Source: a bacterium (GTDB lineage Bacteria > Patescibacteriota > Patescibacteriia > JACQRZ01). Taken from it: a stretch of 41,961 nt of DNA. A program made the translations under genes and the position numbers. Position 1 is the first letter of the stretch, and each line of letters starts with the position of its first letter. Below, one piece after another: positions 33,242 to 41,845 of this stretch. Location: the NCBI GenBank assembly GCA_023246095.1, contig JAHFJA010000008.1, forward strand, positions 1 through 41,961, read 5' to 3'. The notes beneath the pieces were generated by a model. That model ran no database searches, was not told the origin of the DNA, and saw nothing but the letters and a program-made list of their open reading frames with translations.

Positions 33242-34810
33242 ATGTCTTATATAAATATTGAAAAGGTCAGTAAATCATATAACAAAAAAGATGTTTTAAA
33301 GGACATCTCTTTCGGGATGGAAAAAAATGAAATAATAGCCATTCTGGGGCCTTCCGGCTCGGGTAAGACCACTCTGCTTAAGTGCATTCTAGGATTGGAA
33401 CATCCTGATCGTGGGCTGATTACTATAGATTCAAAGTCTCATAGCGATTGGCTTTCAAAACAACGCATTGCATATGTTCCTCAACAGTATGCTAATTTTG
33501 AATATCTTACCGTACGACAGAATGTAGCACTCGCAGCACATGACAACCTTACCTTGTCTTCACAAGAAATTCTTAACAGTCTCAAAAGTGTTGGGCTCCA
33601 TAAGTACGCTGATCATTACCCTGGTTCGCTTTCTGGTGGTATGCAGCAGAGACTGGCATTGGCGCGTGCGTTAGCGCAAAAAACAAATATTGTCGCATTC
33701 GATGAGTCCTTGAGTGCGCTTGATGTGGAAACGAGACATCAAATGCAGGAGTTAATTCTTGATATTTGGGTTGAGAAGAAAAAAACGTTTTTGTTTGTGA
33801 CTCATGATATCGAAGAGGCGTTATTTTTGGCAAATCGTATTGTCGTAATGGGGACGCGTCCGGGGAGTATTCAACAAATTCTAAACATACCTTTTGAATA
33901 TCCTCGCGCTTCAAATCTTCGATTTGATGAACAGTTCCAACGGCTTCGAAAGGGGCTAACATTTAGTATTCGTTCAGAGATGATTAAAGGGAGATTAGTA
34001 GAAGGACAAACACTCAAAGCAGGTGCGCTTAAAGTTGGTCTTTATATATGGCCCGGTAATAGTCCTTTTTTCTACGCTCAAGATCAAGGCTTGTTTGATA
34101 AGCGAGGACTCTCGGTAGAGTTAATTTCATTTAGTGACAACCGAGAGAAAATTGAATATTGGAAGCGAAAACAGATCGACATTTTAAATGTAAGCATGGA
34201 TACAGCGTTGCGCTTGAAAAAGCAGATTCCCGAGACTGAAATTATTTCAGAGCTTGTATTGTCCAAGGGGGGAGATGCTCTTGTAACGAGAGAACCTTTA
34301 GAAAGTGTGAAGCAGATAAATGGTAAAAAGATTGCTCTTGAGCGGGGCGAGATTGGCGAGTTTTTTCTTAACTATGTGCTACACAAAAATGGTCTTTCAC
34401 TTGATGACGTCATTCTGCGGGACATGAAGAGTGACGAGATTGGCACTGCTCTGATTAATCACGCTGTCGATGCTGCTGTTTTGTGGGAGCCGTGGCTTTC
34501 AAAAACGATCGAGCTTTCCGGTGCCCATAAATTGGTGACCAGTAAACAATACCCTGTGTTTATGGACGTACTGGTAGCAAGAAAAAGTTTTATCAAAAAG
34601 AATAAAAAACACATTGAGCAGTTGAAACAAGTTTTTGAGGAATCGGTTGAAGTATTTAAGAGTGACAAAAATCATTTTATCCGTTCTGTTGCGCCTCATG
34701 TCGGTTTGGGAACGAGAGAACTTGAAGCTCAACTTGCGACGTTAGAATTTTTCAAAGGATCCGTGGTTGAGGTAACGCGTATTATGAATGAAATACGCCC
34801 GTTTGTTTAG
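33242..34810 (+). CDS. ABC ATPase fused to a C-terminal substrate-binding-like domain (NrtC/CmpC-like layout)
   Basis: The 522-residue product has a complete N-terminal nucleotide-binding domain: Walker A GPSGSGKT (36-43), Q-loop near Q81, signature LSGGMQQR (130-137), Walker B NIVAFDE (149-155), D-loop SALD and switch H187 (FVTHD). The usual DEPLSALD is DESLSALD here. After residue ~255 comes a second domain beginning LKVGLYIWPGNSPFFYAQDQGLF, with IDILNVSMDTALRLKKQ, INGKKIALERGEIGEFFLNYVL and DAAVLWEPWLSKTIELSG. This is an NMT1/NrtA-like binding fold without signal peptide, so it lies in the cytoplasm. NrtC and CmpC of cyanobacteria have the same layout; in NrtC the extra domain is regulatory. 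It is the third gene of the importer operon. Confidence 0.88.
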   Translation: MSYINIEKVSKSYNKKDVLKDISFGMEKNEIIAILGPSGSGKTTLLKCILGLEHPDRGLITIDSKSHSDWLSKQRIAYVPQQYANFEYLTVRQNVALAAHDNLTLSSQEILNSLKSVGLHKYADHYPGSLSGGMQQRLALARALAQKTNIVAFDESLSALDVETRHQMQELILDIWVEKKKTFLFVTHDIEEALFLANRIVVMGTRPGSIQQILNIPFEYPRASNLRFDEQFQRLRKGLTFSIRSEMIKGRLVEGQTLKAGALKVGLYIWPGNSPFFYAQDQGLFDKRGLSVELISFSDNREKIEYWKRKQIDILNVSMDTALRLKKQIPETEIISELVLSKGGDALVTREPLESVKQINGKKIALERGEIGEFFLNYVLHKNGLSLDDVILRDMKSDEIGTALINHAVDAAVLWEPWLSKTIELSGAHKLVTSKQYPVFMDVLVARKSFIKKNKKHIEQLKQVFEESVEVFKSDKNHFIRSVAPHVGLGTRELEAQLATLEFFKGSVVEVTRIMNEIRPFV

Positions 34811-34864
34811 GGAAGTTCCTCTGTGTTTCTTTGTTTGTCTTTTACGTCAAAGATTTGCATTCCG

Positions 34865-34896
34865 TTGAGTATATGATATATTACAAATATCATATA
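34865..34896 (+). promoter_or_regulatory. Toxin-antitoxin promoter with inverted-repeat operator
   Basis: TATATGATAT (34870-34879) and ATATCATATA (34887-34896) form a perfect 10-bp inverted repeat with a 7-bp spacer. It overlaps a promoter TTGAGT (34865-34870), 17 bp, TATCAT (34888-34893). This is the expected layout for autorepression by an antitoxin. Confidence 0.7.
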
Positions 34897-34912
34897 AATC
34901 ACATATTATTTT

Positions 34913-35137
34913 ATGTCTTTACTTCAAATACAAATTGACGACAAATTAAAGAAAGCGATTCAAAAAAAGGCTAAGACCTACGATATTCCTATGAGTTCTT
35001 TGGTAAAGATAGTGCTCACACAGTCATTTTTGAAAGAAGAAACGATCAATGCCTACGAACCAGGCAATATATTTAATGCTGATCGTGACAATAGCGGAAA
35101 AGGCGTTCCGTTGGATTCACTGATTAATGTGCTGTAA
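34913..35137 (+). CDS. RelB/DinJ-like antitoxin
   Basis: The 74-residue product begins with a beta strand followed by two helices (LLQIQIDDKLKKAIQKKAKTYDIPMSSLVKIVL), the ribbon-helix-helix pattern of RelB/DinJ-type antitoxins that bind DNA as dimers. The tail (about 45-74) is polar and probably neutralises the toxin. The toxin gene follows after 2 bp, and an inverted-repeat operator overlaps the promoter. Family naming is by layout and motif, not by search. Confidence 0.75.
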   Translation: MSLLQIQIDDKLKKAIQKKAKTYDIPMSSLVKIVLTQSFLKEETINAYEPGNIFNADRDNSGKGVPLDSLINVL

Positions 35138-35139
35138 CT

Positions 35140-35376
35140 ATGTCGGATAAATTCCAGAAGTTTATCGACTCTTTGGATGATAAATTTCGAGCACTGCTAA
35201 AAAACAAATTAGTAGAATTAAGAAAAGATCCGTACAGCATCAAGGATGTTATTAAAATGAAAGGGGATACTGATTTATATCGTGTATGTATCGGTAAGGT
35301 GCGAATTGTGTATCGAATTTCAAAAGATAAGAGTGTTGAAGTAATAGATATTGATTATCGGGGAAATATTTATTAA
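35140..35376 (+). CDS. RelE/ParE-superfamily toxin
   Basis: This 78-residue basic protein has two N-terminal helices and then the compact RelE-type sheet: IKMKGDTDLYRVCIGKVRIVY (about 46-66), followed by VEVIDIDYRGNIY. The LYRVCIGKVRIVYRI segment with its arginines is typical of RelE-family toxins that cleave mRNA on the ribosome. Its pairing with the upstream antitoxin (2-bp gap) supports the assignment. RelE versus ParE activity cannot be told from sequence alone. Confidence 0.82.
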   Translation: MSDKFQKFIDSLDDKFRALLKNKLVELRKDPYSIKDVIKMKGDTDLYRVCIGKVRIVYRISKDKSVEVIDIDYRGNIY

Positions 35377-35407
35377 ATATCTTTGATTTACCTCTTGTTT
35401 CATACAT

Positions 35408-35437
35408 AAAAACTCCGATATAATCATCGGAGTTTTT
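35408..35437. terminator. Bidirectional terminator between toxin and PBP1A genes
   Basis: Perfect 12-bp arms (35408-35419 and 35426-35437) with a 6-nt loop, A5 on one side and T5 on the other, lie between two convergent genes. Confidence 0.85.
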
Positions 35438-35453
35438 ACCTTTGTTAAATACA

Positions 35454-38321
35454 TTACTTCACCGTCACCCTGATTCGCGCGCTTCCCACGACGTAACCAT
35501 TACCGTCGGTCATTTTTACTAGCAATGTATATCGTCCTGAAGTGGCGGGTGTCCAGATGGTTGATAGTGCTGTTGAAGTGGGGGAAAGTGCAGAACTAAT
35601 CAGCGAATAGTTTTCCTGATTCCATGGAGTGAAATACCATGACACATTTTTTATTGACGACAATGCTGATCCATCGGGAATCGTGATGGTATTTTTTAAT
35701 GCGACAGGGTCACCTGCTTGTATACTCGTGCTGGCAATAGGAGCATCCCATTTGATACTAGATCGTTTACTACTCGTCATGAAGTTCAGTGTCATTGAGG
35801 CTGACTGAGTATTACCGAGGTCGTCTAAACTTTTCACAGTGAGAGTGTGGGTACCATTTTCTTGACCTGATAATGGGTAACTGAGTGCGAATGGGTCGGA
35901 GGTGATAATATCAATTAACTGATCGTCGAGATAATACTCGACGCGAGCAACTCCCCGCGGTGCACTGGTTTGTACCGTTACATTGAGGGTATCACCGTTA
36001 ATATAATCATTGTCTTGCGGAGAAGTGATAGTGAGCGATGGGGTTAGTTCTGAAAGGTGAGTATTGTCGGTTTCGGTAGGGGGTTTTTCGGTGACTAGAT
36101 TATTTCTTTTTGCCCAATTTTGAACTGCAGCTTCCCAGTTGGCATATTGCTGGTCGTCGTAAGGATTTCCCGGTGTAGGACCACGAGGATCATCTTTGTT
36201 TACGTAGTAGAGGATATCGTGAATTTCTTGGAATGTTTTTTCTTGAATCAAATCGGCAGGGGTTGCATCGGTGGCAAGTTTACCGCTTGAAATATCGATG
36301 TTTACTTTTTGTTCTTTTCCGGGCTTACCGTCGAGAACATCTTTGCCAGTCCATACGGGCTGTGGTGCCTTGAATTGCTCAACAGGCGTTCCAGTAAGTA
36401 CCTTTGCCATATAATCATGCCAGATCGGCGCAGACAACATCGAAGCGGAACCATTTTTCTTCATCGATGTGTTGTCATTGTTCCCTACCCAGACACCAGT
36501 GACCACTGACGGAGTGTACCCTATCGTCCAGGCGTCACGTACATCGTTGGTTGTTCCTGTCTTTGCAGCAACCGGTCGGTCAGAAAGAGTGAGTGCATTC
36601 TTTGCACCAAAAATGTATGACCGAGCGTTATTATCGGAAAGCATATCATTCATTTGACGTGCTATTTCTTCATCAAACACTTTATTCACTTTTGGTTCTT
36701 TAAACTCCTGCAGTACTTGCCCATGGCGGTCTTCAACTTTGAGGATTGCCACTGGCTCAACACGTTGGCCTTCACGAGCGAAGGCTGTGTACGCACTCAC
36801 ATGTTCAAGAAGAGTAACTTCACCACCACCGAGTACGAGAGTCAAACCATAGCGATTAGGATCATTGAGTGATGTGTAACCGAGATTTTTTGCTAAGTCA
36901 GCTACATTTTTCATGCCTGCGAGGTAGAGGACTTTTACTGCAGTGATGTTGAGTGACCCTGCAAGTGCCTTTTTTAAAGTAACGGGACCGTACTCTTTAT
37001 TGGTGTAATTGCTGGGGATATATGAATTTCCTGATACGGCGAAGTTTGTTGAAACGTCGTAGATGGTTGTCTGTGGGGTAAATCCTTTCATGAGGGCGGC
37101 CGCATACACAATCGGTTTGAACGATGAACCAGGCTGTCGTTTTCGCAATACTACGTTTACATTTCCGTCGATATCTTTATCAAAATAATCCTTCGAGCCT
37201 ACCATAGCTAAAATTTCACCCGTTTTGGCATCTAACGAAACCATTGCAGCATTGTTTGCTCCTTGTGCGAGATTTTCCTTTGCGCGCGTCTCGACGACTT
37301 GTTCTGCTATTTTCTGTTTATCATAATCAAGTGTGGTGGTTACCTTCAACCCCCCTTGTTCAATGGTTTTTTCGTCGTATTGATTGGCGAGCAATTCTTT
37401 TACATACATCACAAAATGAGGAGCATCTATATTGGTTCCCGGGTCTTTGAAATTGAGCGTTTCTTTTTTTGCTGCATCAGCTTGTTCTTTTTTAATATAT
37501 CCTTGTTCCACCATCACATTGAGGATGGTGTGTTGGCGGGCGATAAGGGCGTCTTTGTGGTTTCCCCAAGGGGAGTAGTAGGTTGGTGCCTGAGGAAGGG
37601 CTGCCAAGATCGCTGCTTCTCCTAAAGAAACATCTTGTACGTCTTTTCCAAAATAAACCCGAGAGGCCGACTCAACGCCGTATGCGGTTGAACCGTAGGG
37701 GATTTCATTAAAATAGAGCTGGAGGATTTGATCTTTGCTAAAGTTCTTTTCGATTTGATAGGAGAGTACGAGTTCTTTAATTTTTCGCGTATATGTTTTT
37801 TCGTTGGTGAGAATGGCATTTTTTACAAATTGCTGGGTGATAGTTGAACCACCTTGTGCCTTTCCTCCACGGAAGATGTTGGTAAGAATAGAGCGGGCAA
37901 TACCTTTGATGTCGAACCCTTGGTGATTGTAGAAATTTTTATCTTCCGCAGAGATGCTGGCATTTTTTACATTGTCAGGAACTTGGTCGATGGTAATAAG
38001 AGTTCGTTGCTGATCTCCGTGTACTTCATACAATACGTGGGTGCCGGTGCGGTCATAAATTTTTGTGCTCAATTGGACGGAACGGTCAATAAGTTTGTTT
38101 GGATCAGGAAGATCACGGGAAATCCATGCGACCATACCAAAGAAAGCAATGATGCCGAGGAGAAATGTAATAACGCCAGCTAAAAGGAGGCGTTTGAGAA
38201 GCATTTTCCTTCCTTTCTTTGTCGTAAAAAACTGAAAAAAAGATATTTTTTTCTTCGAAAGGGGTACTATCGCTTTTGAGTTTGTTTGAGAATTTCGATT
38301 GTACGAGTAATTCATCTGCAT
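35454..38321 (-). CDS. Class A penicillin-binding protein 1A (bifunctional) with Ig-like tail
   Basis: The 955-residue enzyme polymerises and cross-links peptidoglycan. After a basic cytoplasmic tail and one membrane segment (about 42-67) comes the GT51 glycosyltransferase domain. It has catalytic E126 in SAEDKNFYNHQGFD, then GGSTITQQFVKN and LQLYFNEIPYGSTAYGVESAS. The transpeptidase domain has SxxK at 399-402 (GSSFKP), SLN at 456-458 and KTGTT at 587-591. After about residue 750 there is an Ig-like domain (SLTITSPQDNDYINGDTLNVTV..) and a second beta-rich domain to the C-terminus, which are additions to the basic PBP1A. It starts 3 bp after the ruvC stop, suggesting a yebC-ruvC-pbp operon. 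Confidence 0.95.
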   Translation of the reverse strand: MQMNYSYNRNSQTNSKAIVPLSKKKISFFQFFTTKKGRKMLLKRLLLAGVITFLLGIIAFFGMVAWISRDLPDPNKLIDRSVQLSTKIYDRTGTHVLYEVHGDQQRTLITIDQVPDNVKNASISAEDKNFYNHQGFDIKGIARSILTNIFRGGKAQGGSTITQQFVKNAILTNEKTYTRKIKELVLSYQIEKNFSKDQILQLYFNEIPYGSTAYGVESASRVYFGKDVQDVSLGEAAILAALPQAPTYYSPWGNHKDALIARQHTILNVMVEQGYIKKEQADAAKKETLNFKDPGTNIDAPHFVMYVKELLANQYDEKTIEQGGLKVTTTLDYDKQKIAEQVVETRAKENLAQGANNAAMVSLDAKTGEILAMVGSKDYFDKDIDGNVNVVLRKRQPGSSFKPIVYAAALMKGFTPQTTIYDVSTNFAVSGNSYIPSNYTNKEYGPVTLKKALAGSLNITAVKVLYLAGMKNVADLAKNLGYTSLNDPNRYGLTLVLGGGEVTLLEHVSAYTAFAREGQRVEPVAILKVEDRHGQVLQEFKEPKVNKVFDEEIARQMNDMLSDNNARSYIFGAKNALTLSDRPVAAKTGTTNDVRDAWTIGYTPSVVTGVWVGNNDNTSMKKNGSASMLSAPIWHDYMAKVLTGTPVEQFKAPQPVWTGKDVLDGKPGKEQKVNIDISSGKLATDATPADLIQEKTFQEIHDILYYVNKDDPRGPTPGNPYDDQQYANWEAAVQNWAKRNNLVTEKPPTETDNTHLSELTPSLTITSPQDNDYINGDTLNVTVQTSAPRGVARVEYYLDDQLIDIITSDPFALSYPLSGQENGTHTLTVKSLDDLGNTQSASMTLNFMTSSKRSSIKWDAPIASTSIQAGDPVALKNTITIPDGSALSSIKNVSWYFTPWNQENYSLISSALSPTSTALSTIWTPATSGRYTLLVKMTDGNGYVVGSARIRVTVK

Positions 38322-38324
38322 ACA

Positions 38325-38828
38325 TTATTGATACAATAGTGTGGCAGCGCTACTGGCGCAAATGGCTAATGCCAGTGCATCCGCAGCGTCGTCAGGTGTA
38401 GGGTGTTTTTTAAGGCGTAGTAATAAGGTGACCATTTTTTTGATTTGAAGCTTGTCGGCTTGTCCGTATCCTGTTACTGATTGCTTCACTTGAAGGGGAG
38501 TAAACTCCAAAACGGGTAATTTTGCAAGCTTTGCGGTTAATAATATAACTCCTCGAGCTTGGCTGACATCAATGGCAGTCTTGGTGTTTTTACTAAAATA
38601 GAGCTTTTCTACTGCCACTAAGCGAGGCGAAGTCTCGGTAATCAGACGAGCAAGTTCTTGGTAAATCGTAAGAAGGCGGTCTGGGAATGTTTGGTCGGGG
38701 CTCGTGGTGATGCATCCATAATTGATACAGCTATAGGTAGACCCTTGTTGAGTCACCAAACCCCACCCAATGGTTCCATACCCTGGGTCGATACCCAATA
38801 TGGGAGCAGTGGGAGAGGTAGGTATCAT
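38325..38828 (-). CDS. ruvC: Holliday junction endonuclease RuvC
   Basis: This 167-residue, RNase H-fold resolvase cuts Holliday junctions with RuvAB. Catalytic acidic residues are visible in LGIDPGYGTIGWG (D14), VAVEKLYFSKN (E74) and the C-terminal HPTPDDAADALALAI cluster. The length is normal. Its ATG overlaps the yebC stop by 4 bp, a common gene order, and PBP1A follows after 3 bp. ruvA and ruvB are not in this window. Confidence 0.96.
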   Translation of the reverse strand: MIPTSPTAPILGIDPGYGTIGWGLVTQQGSTYSCINYGCITTSPDQTFPDRLLTIYQELARLITETSPRLVAVEKLYFSKNTKTAIDVSQARGVILLTAKLAKLPVLEFTPLQVKQSVTGYGQADKLQIKKMVTLLLRLKKHPTPDDAADALALAICASSAATLLYQ

Positions 38829-39538
38829 GAGAGGTTTGAATATACACGATCGACATCATCATGGTCTTCAAGTGTTTCAATGAGTGTCTGAATTTTTTCA
38901 TGAGCCTGGTCATCCGCCTCAGCCGGTGCTTTGGGGATGTAGGTAATCTCCGTTCCTTCGAGAGGAATTTTGAGTTCAGTGGCGACTGCTTGTACTTTTG
39001 CCAGTTGCTCAGGAGCAGTTATGATGGTTACCATTTCATCCTCTTGTATTATGTCCTCTGCGCCCGCTTCGATAAACGCAATTTCTACTGTTTCATTAAA
39101 ATGAGCGGGAGAGACTGAAATGATTCCTTTTTTTTCAAACATCCATGCAACACTATTGACCGCTCCGAGGTTTCCACCAGCTTTGGTCAGTATGTGTTTG
39201 ATTTCGTTAACGGTTCGGTTGCGATTATCAGTAATGGTGGTTATGAGAAGAGCAATACCATTGGGTCCATATCCCTCGTAAGTGATTTCTTCAATCTGGA
39301 CTCCCTCTAACTCACCAGTACCTCGCTTGATTGCGCGTTCGATATTATCTTTTGGCATGTTTGCTGCGCGTGCACTATCGACCGCGAGGCGTAATGAAAA
39401 GTTCATTTCCATATCCCCGCCTTTCAGTCGGGCGGCAATGGTGATGGCATTTCCTAATTTAGTAAACGTTGATGACTTTTTGGCATCGATGACTGCTTTG
39501 TGACGTCTTGTTGTCGCCCATTTTGAGTGTCCTGACAT
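38825..39538 (-). CDS. yebC: YebC/PmpR-family protein (TACO1-like)
   Basis: The 237-residue product starts MSGHSKWATTRRHKAVIDAKK, the signature of the YebC family. It continues with AANMPKDNIERAIKRGTGEL, YEGYGPNGIALLI and DNRNRTVNEIKHILTKAGGNLG, all conserved in the family. YebC-type proteins have been linked to transcription regulation and to relief of ribosome stalling. It is first of the yebC-ruvC-PBP1A cluster (4-bp overlap with ruvC). An extended -10 (TGGTATACT) at 39570-39578 would give a leader of about 25 nt without a Shine-Dalgarno sequence. Confidence 0.96.
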   Translation of the reverse strand: MSGHSKWATTRRHKAVIDAKKSSTFTKLGNAITIAARLKGGDMEMNFSLRLAVDSARAANMPKDNIERAIKRGTGELEGVQIEEITYEGYGPNGIALLITTITDNRNRTVNEIKHILTKAGGNLGAVNSVAWMFEKKGIISVSPAHFNETVEIAFIEAGAEDIIQEDEMVTIITAPEQLAKVQAVATELKIPLEGTEITYIPKAPAEADDQAHEKIQTLIETLEDHDDVDRVYSNLS

Positions 39539-39569
39539 AGAGTGGTGTATAGGGTGCTTATTGCTGTTT

Positions 39570-39578
39570 AGTATACCA
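39570..39578 (-). promoter_or_regulatory. Extended -10 promoter of yebC
   Basis: TGG followed directly by TATACT on the minus strand lies about 32 bp upstream of the ATG at 39538. The -35 is weak. Confidence 0.55.
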
Positions 39579-39584
39579 TGTCCG

Positions 39585-39613
39585 TTGACATTTTTGTGTG
39601 GCCATGGTAGCGT
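39585..39613 (+). promoter_or_regulatory. Possible rightward promoter upstream of ychF
   Basis: TTGACA (39585-39590) with 17-bp spacing leads to TAGCGT (39608-39613), a poor -10. TATAGT at 39613-39618 is better but 22 bp away. A perfect palindrome GCGTAATTTACGC (39619-39631) follows and could be an operator. Confidence 0.3.
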
Positions 39614-39669
39614 ATAGTGCGTAATTTACGCGGGATAAGTGTATATCATTTATATAACATTATCAAGGT

Positions 39670-39792
39670 ATGATCCTCAATATTGTCGCGTCTATCTTCA
39701 AGTCATCTACATTGCGAACGTATAGAAAAATGGTGGTAGGAAAAACAAAGAAAAAAGTATTCCGCTTACTTCGCAGTCCAAAACGTGCTTAA
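39670..39792 (+). CDS. Possible small basic protein upstream of ychF
   Basis: A 40-codon frame starts at the ATG at 39670 and ends TAA at 39792, 10 bp before ychF. The product would have a hydrophobic start (MILNIVASIF) and a very basic end (GKTKKKVFRLLRSPKRA). No family is recognised and the ribosome-binding context is poor (AAGG immediately before the ATG). It may be an upstream leader frame rather than a functional protein. Confidence 0.3.
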   Translation: MILNIVASIFKSSTLRTYRKMVVGKTKKKVFRLLRSPKRA

Positions 39793-39802
39793 ATGAAGCA
39801 AT

Positions 39803-40870
39803 ATGAATATAGGTATCGTCGGCTTACCCAACGTTGGTAAGTCAACTCTTTTTAAAGCACTGACAAAAAAACAGATCGACATTGCGAACTATCCGTTTTG
39901 TACGATTGAACCTAACACTGGTATTGTCAAAGTGCCTGATGAGCGGCTTGAGAAGTTGGCCGTTTTTTCTCATTCAGAAAAAATCCTTCCTGCAGCCATG
40001 GAATTTGTCGACATCGCTGGTCTTGTTGCGGGTGCCTCGAAGGGTGAGGGATTGGGTAATGCGTTCTTGGCGCATATTCGTTTGGTGGATGCGATTGCTC
40101 ATGTGGTGCGTACATTTGAAGGGACTGACGTGATTCACGTATCAGGAAAAACGGATCCATTGGCAGACGCGGAAGTGATAAACATTGAGCTTGCACTTTC
40201 AGACCTTGCGGTGTTGCAAAAACGACTTGATACACTCAGAGGAAAGATGAAATCAGGAAGCGATACAGAAAGTGTTGCACGGCTGGCGTTGTATCAAGAC
40301 GTGGAGAAACTACTTGAACGGGGGGTCATGCTGTATACACAAGAATGGACGCCGGAACAACGCGAGCTTTTGAGAGAACTCAATCTCATCACGCTCAAGC
40401 CCATGATCTATGTCCTTAATACTGATGAGACGGGCATTGTTTCTCCCGAGATTGTGGAGGCGTTTAAACATAAGAGCAAAGACCAGGCGGTGATTACATT
40501 ATGCGCAAAACAAGAGGCAGACATGGCGGAGCTTACCGATGAAGAACTGGAGGAGCTTGGCATGAAACGCACTGGCCTTGATCGGCTTATTGTGCAAGGA
40601 TATGCGACACTTGGATTGATTACTTATTTTACGACCGGACCAAAAGAAGCGCGTGCGTGGACGATCAACAAAGGAATGACAGCACCACAAGCCGCCGGCA
40701 AGATTCATACAGATTTTGAAAAAGGGTTTATTCGAGCGGAAGTGATTTCATGGAAAGATCTACTTGATGCCGGATCAGAAGTGGCGGCAAAAGAAAAAGG
40801 CCTTATCCGATTAGAGGGTAAGACTTATATTGCACAGGACGGGGATGTGATGGTGTTCCATTTTAACTAG
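39803..40870 (+). CDS. ychF: Ribosome-binding P-loop ATPase YchF (Obg/OLA1 family)
   Basis: The 355-residue protein has Walker A GLPNVGKS (residues 7-14), switch region [14 protein letters not shown] and [20 protein letters not shown] (G3 region), all diagnostic for YchF. The G4 position reads NTDE (about 207-210) instead of NKxD, which fits the known ATP preference of the family. The C-terminal TGS domain is present ([39 protein letters not shown]). The length is normal. YchF is a conserved translation-associated ATPase. A strong bidirectional terminator follows. Confidence 0.96.
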   Translation: MNIGIVGLPNVGKSTLFKALTKKQIDIANYPFCTIEPNTGIVKVPDERLEKLAVFSHSEKILPAAMEFVDIAGLVAGASKGEGLGNAFLAHIRLVDAIAHVVRTFEGTDVIHVSGKTDPLADAEVINIELALSDLAVLQKRLDTLRGKMKSGSDTESVARLALYQDVEKLLERGVMLYTQEWTPEQRELLRELNLITLKPMIYVLNTDETGIVSPEIVEAFKHKSKDQAVITLCAKQEADMAELTDEELEELGMKRTGLDRLIVQGYATLGLITYFTTGPKEARAWTINKGMTAPQAAGKIHTDFEKGFIRAEVISWKDLLDAGSEVAAKEKGLIRLEGKTYIAQDGDVMVFHFN

Positions 40871-40887
40871 TAAATTTTTCTATTATT

Positions 40888-40925
40888 AAAGAGGCTCAAC
40901 GTATATATTTGCGTTGAGCCTCTTT
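40888..40925. terminator. Bidirectional terminator between ychF and the REC/HAD-like gene
   Basis: Perfect 14-bp arms (40888-40901 and 40912-40925) surround a 10-nt loop, with T-run extension on the plus strand. The genes on both sides converge on it. Confidence 0.88.
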
Positions 40926-41834
40926 TTATTTTTTCGCTACGCGTATGAATCGCTTTGCACTTATTCCATAAGTGTTTTTTAATTCATTTTCATCTAAATC
41001 GTCGATGGCGACTTCGACGGTGAAACCTCTGCAAGAAAACTTTGAAATTAACGGATACGTAATATTTAACTCCGGTAATAGATCCCGGTAACTAGTAATA
41101 TCACCGCCGGACCAAAGAGTTATTTTTTTTCCTTCTTTTAATTCAAAATCAGCCAGCTGCGAAAGTACTGCACTATTGACCTTACTATCGACAATGAGGG
41201 TTCCCTCAATGTCGCAGTAAACGCCCTCCATCTCTTTTGTTTGTGTAATAGTTCTAGCAAGAAGATTTGATTCTTCAACATATTGAATAATTTCCTGGTC
41301 AGTTTTGTCTGTCCAGTCTGGAAAGTATTCTTTGGCTCTTTCAATGAACTGTTCGTGGTGTTCAGTGTTTCTACTATTTTTTAAGTTTTTCAAATCATGT
41401 TTCAGGATTGAGATCTTATAATCATAGAGCTCTTGTTCTGCTTTTGCTGTGTCATCTTGATTTTGTGTTATCGGTGCTTCTTGTAAGAGATGGTTCAGTA
41501 GTGTTGTAGGAGTGAAAGGTAATCTCAAAAATCTAATATTTGGCCGTGTGACCAAATACTGAATCTCTTTGTCTCCTTTATTGTAATCTTTGAATTGCTG
41601 GAGAGTGAAAAAACTTGCGATGACAATGGTAGCGCCTTTTTTATTGTATAGCTCCATGACTTCAGCTATCTTTACTTCTTCTTTTTGTTTGTTCGAATCA
41701 ATACCCACCAAAACAATATTCAGTTTTGTGACTGTGTCTTTGTCTTTTTCGGGACATACGATTTGAAAATTTGCACTGAATTGATTTGCGTACTCAATTC
41801 CTAGACCAAGGATTTTATTTGGGTCGAGAATCAT
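40926..41834 (-). CDS. Protein with receiver-like N-terminus and HAD-like C-terminus
   Basis: The N-terminal ~115 of 302 residues look like a degenerate response-regulator receiver fold: LNIVLVGIDS as a strand, AEVMELYNKKGATIVIAS, and LRLPFTPTTLLNHLL where receivers have a K-P-F motif. A charged helical linker follows (about 125-200). The C-terminal ~100 residues have HAD-superfamily features: VYCDIEGTLIVD (motif I, with E in place of the second D), ITLWSGGD (motif II) and VAIDDLDENE (motif IV). The missing second Asp of motif I suggests altered or absent phosphatase activity. These are assignments by eye. No Shine-Dalgarno sequence is seen. A transposase gene starts 66 bp upstream on the other strand. 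Confidence 0.6.
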   Translation of the reverse strand: MILDPNKILGLGIEYANQFSANFQIVCPEKDKDTVTKLNIVLVGIDSNKQKEEVKIAEVMELYNKKGATIVIASFFTLQQFKDYNKGDKEIQYLVTRPNIRFLRLPFTPTTLLNHLLQEAPITQNQDDTAKAEQELYDYKISILKHDLKNLKNSRNTEHHEQFIERAKEYFPDWTDKTDQEIIQYVEESNLLARTITQTKEMEGVYCDIEGTLIVDSKVNSAVLSQLADFELKEGKKITLWSGGDITSYRDLLPELNITYPLISKFSCRGFTVEVAIDDLDENELKNTYGISAKRFIRVAKK

Positions 41835-41845
41835 GTTTACTAAGC

